In this document: positions 49,427 through 64,000 of the stretch, one piece after another
Layout: the number at the start of each line of letters is the position of its first letter
Numbering within the stretch: position 1 is the stretch's first letter
Source of the DNA: Glandiceps talaboti
Lineage: Eukaryota; Hemichordata; Enteropneusta; Spengelidae
Assembly (NCBI RefSeq): GCF_964340395.1
Contig: NC_135566.1
Span: 11,561,001 to 11,625,000 of the forward strand
Direction: 5' to 3'
Length of the DNA: 64,000 bases
Made by a program: the position numbers and the translations under genes
Notes under the pieces: generated by a model
What the model was told of the DNA's origin: nothing
Seen by the model: only the letters and a program-made list of their open reading frames with translations
Databases searched by the model: none

Positions 49427-49760
49427 GTCTGTCTGTATGTATGTCTGTCTGTCTGTCTGTCTGTCTGTCCTATAATGTTAACGCATCTTTTAACATTATT
49501 ATCATCATTTGTTGGTTTATGGCAATTTTCAAAATGAGTAACAGTTGCATAAATTTATAAACTATTTCAAATCAAACAATTCCGATGGGCAAAAGTTGTT
49601 AAAGATGATATTTTGCGTGAATTACTAAATTCCTGTTTATATTTTCTTCACAGCCCTAAGCGTTAAAGCCGGAAGTTCTACCGTCCTACCGAATATGCAA
49701 ATTTTACTTTCTATCCTGTGTGTTGTTGGAGCCCCATATATATTAATGTGTGTTAGGTAA
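26989..49760 (+). CDS. Gene A: signal peptide-EGF-CUB-30xEGF-GPI/TM surface protein
   Basis: Thirty-four exons join without a frame break into about 1,400 residues. Order: signal-peptide exon (26989-27061), EGF1 (28694-28813), CUB (30098-30448), EGF2-EGF31 (one exon each, 30567 to 49011), and a hydrophobic C-terminal exon (49654-49760). Every internal intron is phase 1, the classic symmetric phase of shuffled extracellular modules. EGF modules follow C-x4-C-x5-C-x(7-13)-C-x-C-x8-C with G-[WF]-x-G before the last Cys, like fibropellin and Notch EGFs. Only EGF31 has the D-x-D-D-C start of calcium-binding EGFs. C1-x-S-x-P-C2 (O-glucose) occurs in 20 of 31 modules and C2-x4-[ST]-C3 (O-fucose) in 18. 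Likely role: extracellular adhesion, matrix or recognition protein tethered to the cell surface. No ligand can be inferred. Confidence 0.85.
28062..28160. repeat. (TATG)n-(GTGC)n compound microsatellite
   Basis: About eight TATG units, a GT stretch, then about twelve GTGC units. The same TATG/GTGT/GTGC order recurs at 49947-50150. Confidence 0.95.
28161..28482. repeat. Long inverted repeat made of (CATA)n and (TATG)n
   Basis: The left end CACTATCTCCGCATGTACAT is matched by its exact reverse complement at the right end (to 28482). Between them a short CATA array (about 15 units) meets a much longer TATG array (over 50 units) at a GCAT junction. Confidence 0.92.
28694..28813 (+). CDS. Gene A exon 2: EGF1
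   Basis: Acceptor tgatattttag, donor gtaagt. Six Cys; CQVGGSC carries the O-fucose consensus; C1-C2 is CFPNPC, so no O-glucose site. It ends CEQQITG. Its 3' half is copied downstream (see the repeat at 28777). Confidence 0.88.
28777..29090. repeat. Tandem copies of the EGF1 exon 3' half plus splice donor
   Basis: The real exon end (GGCTACTATGGGCAG ... ACTG|gtaagt) is followed by about five decaying copies starting near 28839, 28894, 28949, 28998 and 29061, spaced 49-62 bp. The first two keep the AATTGTGAAC core and a good donor. Confidence 0.85.
29095..29790 (+). mobile_element. Decayed 3' end of a non-LTR retrotransposon (ORF2 C-terminus)
   Basis: Conceptual translation with stops and frameshifts gives, near 29475-29670, [31 protein letters not shown] and [16 protein letters not shown]. 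This order fits the C-terminal tail of CR1/L2-type reverse transcriptase proteins (an E/D-x-H-F-x3-C-P motif, then R-K-Y, then a LMS segment, then a final amphipathic helix). Upstream fragments (29120-29250, 29255-29390) are also open in shifted frames. It is dead and lies in the intron between EGF1 and CUB, in the sense orientation. Confidence 0.5.
30098..30448 (+). CDS. Gene A exon 3: CUB domain
   Basis: Acceptor aattctcaacag, donor gtaata, phase 1 at both ends. The 117-residue module has the CUB hallmarks [33 protein letters not shown] and the end GWHIQYVS. The calcium-binding acidic set appears kept (E in FQVE, D in SKDF, D in ADNS). Only the first Cys pair is present; the usual third and fourth Cys are absent. 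Confidence 0.9.
30567..30677 (+). CDS. Gene A exon 4: EGF2
   Basis: Six Cys; CISNPC (O-glucose) and CMNGGTC (O-fucose). Acceptor tttcatttcag, donor gtgtgt. Confidence 0.88.
30836..31140. repeat. Polypyrimidine (CCACT)n-rich minisatellite
   Basis: About 300 bp of almost pure pyrimidine on the plus strand, built of CCACT, CCTCT and CCCCACCT units, mid-intron. Confidence 0.93.
31235..31363 (+). CDS. Gene A exon 5: EGF3
   Basis: Acceptor tttaccccttag; an in-frame alternative AG at 31246 would drop four residues. CDSSPC (O-glucose), CENNGTC (O-fucose). Donor gtatgt. Confidence 0.85.
31776..31913. repeat. (CCAT)n/(GTCT)n microsatellite abutting an acceptor
   Basis: CCATCC/CCACCC units pass into about fifteen GTCT units that end about 12 nt before the acceptor of EGF4 and supply part of its pyrimidine tract. 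Confidence 0.93.
31924..32043 (+). CDS. Gene A exon 6: EGF4
   Basis: CLSLPC (O-glucose), CLNDGTC (O-fucose). Acceptor ccttcccttacag, donor gtgagt. Confidence 0.88.
32742..32876 (+). CDS. Gene A exon 7: EGF5
   Basis: Slightly long (45 residues) because of a longer C3-C4 loop. CTSNPC and CNNGGSC carry both sugar consensus sites. Acceptor ctttatcaaag is weak; donor gtattt is also weak. Confidence 0.82.
33320..33433 (+). CDS. Gene A exon 8: EGF6
   Basis: Six Cys; CVNNFC and CQNGGVC lack both O-glycan consensus sites. Acceptor actcctgcag, donor gtatat. Confidence 0.88.
34164..34304 (+). CDS. Gene A exon 9: EGF7
   Basis: Extended linker AIPSST before C1 and a long C3-C4 loop. CDSNPC has the O-glucose site; CHNNGIC has no O-fucose site. 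Acceptor ctctttctag, donor gtataa. Confidence 0.87.
   Translation, partial: PYRHLQTPVTVIPAITMAYVRTSMMTSDTTAVTVDQLGLVPYVKQC
34791..34901 (+). CDS. Gene A exon 10: EGF8
   Basis: CGIEPC and CQNGGLC lack both sugar sites; Thr/Tyr-rich C3-C5 region. Acceptor tgtttattcag, donor gtaatg. Confidence 0.88.
35199..35250. repeat. (CAGA)n microsatellite
   Basis: About ten CAGA units in the intron before EGF9. Confidence 0.92.
35316..35432 (+). CDS. Gene A exon 11: EGF9
   Basis: CSSNPC (O-glucose) and CQNGGSC (O-fucose). Acceptor tatctgttcag, donor gtaatt. Confidence 0.88.
35748..35858 (+). CDS. Gene A exon 12: EGF10
   Basis: CFSNPC and CQNDGTC have both consensus sites. Acceptor ctgctgcag, donor gtaagt after an ATG-GTT-T end. 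Confidence 0.87.
35975..36091 (+). CDS. Gene A exon 13: EGF11
   Basis: CYSNPC (O-glucose); the C2-C3 loop CANGVC is one residue short, abolishing the O-fucose site. Only 116 bp of intron separates it from EGF10, the shortest in the gene. Confidence 0.87.
36373..36486 (+). CDS. Gene A exon 14: EGF12
   Basis: CVSNPC (O-glucose), CVNNGVC (no O-fucose). Acceptor cacgattttag, donor gtaagt. Confidence 0.88.
36925..37038 (+). CDS. Gene A exon 15: EGF13
   Basis: CINVQC and CLNNGVC lack both sugar sites; the C5-C6 loop [10 protein letters not shown] fits the EOGT-type consensus. Acceptor atttttacag, donor gtgagt. Confidence 0.88.
37307..37420 (+). CDS. Gene A exon 16: EGF14
   Basis: CDSDPC (O-glucose) and CQNGATC (O-fucose); Tyr-rich centre. 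Acceptor tcttctttacag, donor gtgagt. Confidence 0.88.
37511..37800. repeat. Minisatellite, unit about 24 bp
   Basis: About twelve copies of GTGTGACTTTCCATGTTGCG plus TTGT, progressively degenerate at both ends, in the intron before EGF15. Confidence 0.88.
37845..37958 (+). CDS. Gene A exon 17: EGF15
   Basis: CDSSPC and CLNGGTC have both consensus sites. Acceptor attttgatag, donor gtaagt. Confidence 0.88.
38165..38399. mobile_element. Foldback/MITE-like element with long inverted arms
   Basis: Arms of about 80-90 bp are imperfect reverse complements: AGGCCATATGGATGACAAAT ... ATGAAAGAACTCTACTATG on the left, and the reverse complement of CATGATAGTAGAGTTC ... GGATGGC on the right, around a spacer of roughly 75 bp. 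TA dinucleotides flank both ends (38163-38164 and 38400-38401). Confidence 0.65.
39012..39143 (+). CDS. Gene A exon 18: EGF16
   Basis: Long C3-C4 loop (44-residue module). CSSQPC (O-glucose), CLNGGSC (O-fucose). Acceptor ctatatatgtag is pyrimidine-poor; donor gtaaga. Confidence 0.83.
39388..39736. mobile_element. MITE copy 1, TA-flanked, long terminal inverted repeats
   Basis: About 349 bp between TA dinucleotides (39386-39387, 39737-39738). The right end read in reverse begins CAGCCCATTTGAAGTTACC; the left end begins CATCCCGTTTCACGTTACC. The similarity between ends runs about 60-75 bp inward through CACAGAAACCAATAAGA. A relative lies in gene B at 55681-56061. TA target and CA start suggest a Tc1/mariner-type parent. 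Confidence 0.75.
39819..39851. repeat. (ATG)n microsatellite
   Basis: About ten ATG units in the intron between EGF16 and EGF17. Confidence 0.9.
39955..40068 (+). CDS. Gene A exon 19: EGF17
   Basis: CDSNPC (O-glucose); CLNGGMC lacks the O-fucose Ser/Thr. Acceptor tgtgtctttag, donor gtaagt. Confidence 0.88.
40363..40476 (+). CDS. Gene A exon 20: EGF18
   Basis: CDPNPC (no O-glucose), CMYGGTC (O-fucose). Acceptor atttttgaccag, donor gtatcc. Confidence 0.87.
40976..41089 (+). CDS. Gene A exon 21: EGF19
   Basis: CFTVTC replaces the usual N-P before C2; CQNGGIC; no sugar sites. Acceptor gcattcttcag, donor gtaagt. Confidence 0.88.
   Translation, partial: FRIYALRLLVKMAASVQQLMIPSVVPAHLAGVVHCAI
41354..41473 (+). 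CDS. Gene A exon 22: EGF20
   Basis: CNPSPC (no O-glucose), CYGGGTC (O-fucose); Thr/Leu-rich C3-C4 loop. Donor gtaaga. Confidence 0.87.
41529..41640. repeat. (CATA)n microsatellite
   Basis: GCAT units then about 18 CATA units, in the intron after EGF20. Confidence 0.94.
41910..42023 (+). CDS. Gene A exon 23: EGF21
   Basis: Starts IIYW before C1. CDSNPC (O-glucose), CLNEATC (O-fucose). Acceptor ttctctaaacag, donor gtacgt. Confidence 0.87.
42253..42375 (+). CDS. Gene A exon 24: EGF22
   Basis: CNSNPC (O-glucose), CRNGGMC (no O-fucose), [10 protein letters not shown] in the last loop. Long C3-C4 loop. Acceptor cattttacag, donor gtaagc. Confidence 0.88.
42773..42883 (+). CDS. Gene A exon 25: EGF23
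   Basis: CGSNPC and CANDGTC have both consensus sites; acidic C3-C4 loop FDDETRYA. Acceptor tcctcctttcag, donor gtaagt. Confidence 0.88.
43622..43738 (+). CDS. Gene A exon 26: EGF24
   Basis: CYSDPC and CVNGATC have both consensus sites. Acceptor ttgtcattacag, donor gtaagc. Confidence 0.88.
44088..44298. repeat. Minisatellite, unit about 70 bp, three copies
   Basis: Unit contains GTCTGTGCTAGGATGTACCA, CCTTGAGATGGTGCTAGAG and a GAAAAATCTTTTCC-like segment. It lies just before the EGF25 acceptor. Confidence 0.85.
44336..44449 (+). CDS. Gene A exon 27: EGF25
   Basis: CESDPC (O-glucose), CRNGGEC (no O-fucose). Acceptor ttaattttgcag; the exon opens with AGGTAAGT, a decoy donor inside the exon. 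Confidence 0.87.
45246..45383 (+). CDS. Gene A exon 28: EGF26
   Basis: Longest EGF exon here (46 residues): linker VIDPDKP before C1 and tail VREG after C6. CSSVPC (O-glucose), CQNDGVC. Donor gtaggt at 45384. Confidence 0.83.
45819..45935 (+). CDS. Gene A exon 29: EGF27
   Basis: CTTSPC and CLNGGDC lack both sugar sites. Acceptor atcctgaatag is weak; donor gtgaga. Confidence 0.85.
46294..46413 (+). CDS. Gene A exon 30: EGF28
   Basis: C1-C2 loop is one residue longer (CTTGNPC). CQHGGTC has the O-fucose site. Acceptor tgttgttttttag, donor gtaagt. Confidence 0.87.
46600..46900. other. Unexplained intron block with minus-strand ORFs
   Basis: Two overlapping minus-strand frames of 62-67 codons lie here and contain GCGCCACCAATCGCC-type sequence. 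No motif is recognised; possibly an old repeat, not supported as a gene. Confidence 0.2.
47160..47273 (+). CDS. Gene A exon 31: EGF29
   Basis: CESDPC and CANNATC have both consensus sites; [10 protein letters not shown] fits the EOGT-type pattern. Acceptor tgttcaatacag, donor gtcagt. Confidence 0.87.
48168..48281 (+). CDS. Gene A exon 32: EGF30
   Basis: CQTNPC and CLNGAQC lack both sugar sites; the last loop reads [10 protein letters not shown], with Asp in place of the near-invariant Gly. Acceptor catgtttctag, donor gtaagg. Confidence 0.87.
48898..49011 (+). CDS. Gene A exon 33: EGF31, calcium-binding type
   Basis: Begins DIDDC, the only module here with the D-x-D-x-C start of calcium-binding EGFs, and has an aromatic residue at S-Y-L-C. 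CKNGGTC has the O-fucose site. Acceptor ttgtattcgtag, donor gtaaca. Confidence 0.86.
49031..49472. repeat. (GTCT)n-(TATG)n-(GTCT)n compound microsatellite
   Basis: GTCT units 49031-49067, TATG units 49075-49280 interrupted twice by TTTGTGTGTGTATGGCAG, then GTCT/GTCC units to 49472. Starts about 20 nt after the EGF31 donor. Confidence 0.94.
49654..49760 (+). CDS. Gene A exon 34: hydrophobic C-terminus (GPI signal or TM)
   Basis: Acceptor attttcttcacag, phase 1. Encodes [14 protein letters not shown] then a hydrophobic run [18 protein letters not shown], one Arg and TAA (49758-49760). A hydrophobic segment at the very end after a small-residue cluster (AGSS) is the usual layout of a GPI-attachment signal; a tail-less single-pass anchor is the alternative. 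Confidence 0.78.
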
Positions 49761-49946
49761 CACTGAGCGACATTCATAATAATATCTTTACCACACAATT
49801 TCAAAGTGTGGTAACGTCGGAATTTTTTTCTGTTTCGTTCCGAAGTTGAACTGAAGACATGTTATCTCTAGTACCAATACACCTTGTTGAGCCTAAATGA
49901 ATACCTATCAAAGATCAAAGATAAATTTATTCTAGAACTGAAAATG

Positions 49947-50150
49947 GTATGTATGTATGTATGTATGTATGTATGTATGTATGTATGTATGTATGTATGT
50001 ATGTATGTATGTATGTATGTATATGTGTGTGTGCGTGCGTGCGTGCGTGCGTGTGTGTGTGTAACATGTATGTATGTATGTATGTATGTACATGTATGTA
50101 TGTATGTATGTATGTATGTATGTATGTATGTATGTATGTATGTATGTACA
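49947..50150. repeat. (TATG)n-(GTGC)n-(TATG)n microsatellite
   Basis: About 18 TATG units, a GTGC/GT stretch, then about 16 more TATG units with a TACATG interruption. Confidence 0.95.
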
Positions 50151-50355
50151 CGTAAAACACTTTCGCCGTTGTATTTAAAGTTATAAGGCATCTATATTCC
50201 TTGCTGTACAGACAAGTCTGTCATATGGACTACATTCATGTCGTTGACACTGCTATTAATGGTTGCCATACATCATTACATGTAGGAATCTCTTTTATGG
50301 GTTTTTTGAACCTGTGTTAAATTGATGAGAATGGGTGTGGCCTCAAATGTGCGTG

Positions 50356-50552
50356 TATACGTATGTATGTACGTACGTACGTATGTATGTATGTATGTAT
50401 GTATGTATGTATGTATGTATGCATACATGCATGTATGTACGTACGTACGTACGTATGTGTGTGTATGTATGTATGTGTGTGTATGTGTGTGTATGTATGT
50501 ATGTATGTATGTATGTATGTATGTATGTGTGTGTGTGTACGTACGTACGTAT
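50356..50552. repeat. (TATG)n/(TACG)n microsatellite
   Basis: TATG units interrupted by TACGTACGTACG blocks at both ends and in the middle; the TACG blocks are self-complementary. Confidence 0.94.
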
Positions 50553-51880
50553 TTATCTTAGTTTCAGTAATTACGTTAGTTTGATTATAGACAACGTTAC
50601 CGTGATATTGTTATGAAATTCAATATGTTACAATTTTTGTCTGTTTCAGTACGCATGTACGTTTAGCAATAGATTATACATATATGATATATTTTAAAAA
50701 TCTTTTTAAAACCGTAAGCAACTTTCAGCGATGTATATTTCAGTCACTTATTTCCTTGAAAACAGTGTTATTAATTTCCAACTTGTGAGAAATGGTACAA
50801 TAATAGTTTTGAAGGATTTGATGTTTCATTACGCAGTCATAAGATAGAATATACCCATATTTGGATATTGGTTCAAGGTGTGGTTATTGAAGTGTATTTA
50901 GTACTGATATGTAAATTTTTCAATCATTGTTTATTACTCTTTAATTTGAATAAAACATATATATTATCAATTTGTAAAAGACAAGGCAAGTATAACCCTT
51001 GTAATGTAACGCTGGGTGTATTAAGGGTTTACAAGGACACGGACTCATTAAAATATCGTCCATGGTCATCGCCAATTAACTGATCCATATATGTACAGAG
51101 ATAGGGAAACTGAAGTCGTGTGTCCTTCCCAGTTAGTTATTTTTATTAAAATCTATCAAATATGTCAGCCGGTGTAAAGTGGATTATTCTATGTGTTAAC
51201 GTGACGTCCCAGTAGCGACATTGTCCTCCTTGGTACCCTTAGTCTTGTTGAGTGTTTGGACAAGGCCAAAAATGTCAAACAATATTGAACGACATATACA
51301 AAAAGTACAAAAATGAACTAATACTATTACTGTGTTTGTATGCTTCTACATACTAATGAAAGAAAGCCCCACTGTGAGCATACAATATTCATTGCTAAAA
51401 AACGTCTATTAAAAATATTTGTGACTATACTGATTTATTGAAACGAGCTTTTCGAATTATTAAATTTGGTATCGTTATGGCAACGGATTTTCTCCATATG
51501 TCGGTCAATTGCCATTTTTCCCATGGAAATTTATCATCGTGATTTGCCTTTTTGTAAAAATTATACGACACAACATGTAGATGGCCGTTTGAATGATGCT
51601 GGTACATTCTATTAAAAATGGCCTACAATTGTATGTATGAATAGCATGTATTTACCACTTGTTGTTGGATTGATGCATGCAAATAACAGACGCGTGTGTC
51701 TGTTATGGATTTGAGTACCGACGTGGGAGAAGTACCGTTTGCGTTTTATGTTTTCTTTTCTTTTATTTTATGTTGAATGAGATGATTGATGAGCAACTGT
51801 TAGTTACTTGTTTTTTTTCCACAAACACTCCTTTTACAAATTTTACAAATTAATAGAATGTCAATCAAAATTGAGATCAC

Positions 51881-52002
<122 letters not shown>

Positions 52003-52648
52003 CGTTTACAATGTCCATGATAAAGCAAAACCGTAGATGCCATATGTTGTATGCAGCATACATGGGAACAGATTATATTGAATTGCGTTGCGTGTAATGT
52101 TTTGTGTTGAAATAAAGTTGAATGACCCGAATTGATCCATTTATATACCATTGGGGCCAATACAGAAGTATTGTTTTCTTCCATCAGCGCTTTACTGGGT
52201 AGAGAATCAAACATTATTTTAATCTGTGTGTAAAAATTAAAATTTATATAAAAACAAGAGCAATTTCTACAGCAAATAAAATACTCCAAGTTCGGTATTT
52301 TATATTTATTTTTGTTTATTTTTTTTTTTTACATCGATTTCAACTTGATACTTCTAAGTTCAATGCCATGTGTCTTACCAATATCATAACACAAGGACTA
52401 TAGTATCCGTAACAAATACCTCAAATCGTCATCATCACTGTAGCTTTCAATACTGAACCGTGGCGTGTATATGTGTGTACATCACTTCATTCTGAATATT
52501 AATGAGTTGAGCCCCGGCAGCTGGTTGATAACCATAGTGTATATCTAAGCAAGCAACAAAACCCTCTTATATTAGCACGGCCATTATTGTGACTCGGAAC
52601 GTGTGTATGTGTGTGTGTCCCTACGTTATATCATGTAAATGTTTCAGG

Positions 52649-64000
<11,352 letters not shown>

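Noticed and set aside
48962-49560. Long ORFs of MYVC, CLSV and YIHT type
   Set aside because: Microsatellite artefacts; only the first part (to 49011) is real EGF31 exon.

Overview
The window is nuclear DNA of an invertebrate animal. Coding sequence is cut into short exons by GT-AG introns. Introns and spacers are AT-rich and full of tetranucleotide microsatellites and minisatellites. The families present (otopetrin-like membrane proteins, long EGF/CUB cell-surface proteins of fibropellin/Notch-like type) are metazoan. The style suggests a marine deuterostome or lophotrochozoan, but nothing seen fixes the phylum. No bacterial, organellar or viral gene was seen.

Layout. (1) 1-5636, plus strand: the 3' half of a multi-exon gene (six exons visible) encoding a charged, probably disordered protein with seven P-x-W-centred motifs. 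(2) 5637-13210: presumed 3' UTR and intergenic DNA with four minisatellites. (3) 13211-25091, minus strand: three tandem otopetrin-like multi-pass membrane protein genes, each essentially one long ORF. The middle one has a single-base frameshift near its 3' end. (4) 26989-49760, plus strand: a complete gene ('gene A') that I assembled exon by exon. It has a signal peptide, one EGF, one CUB, thirty more EGF modules and a hydrophobic C-terminal exon (GPI signal or terminal TM): 34 coding exons, about 1,400 residues, every internal intron in phase 1. (5) 52649 to the window edge, plus strand: a tandem relative ('gene B') with its own signal-peptide exon and at least fifteen EGF modules, running off the end.

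The two EGF genes are secreted or surface-anchored adhesion/matrix-type proteins. Gene A is rich in Notch-type O-glucose and O-fucose consensus sites, and gene B has largely lost the O-glucose type. Gene B also contains a tandem duplication of three exons with their introns. Introns of both genes hold copies of the same TA-flanked MITE. Gene A introns also hold a foldback element and the decayed 3' end of a non-LTR retrotransposon.

All exon borders were inferred by eye from splice consensus, phase continuity and protein pattern; no transcript evidence was available.
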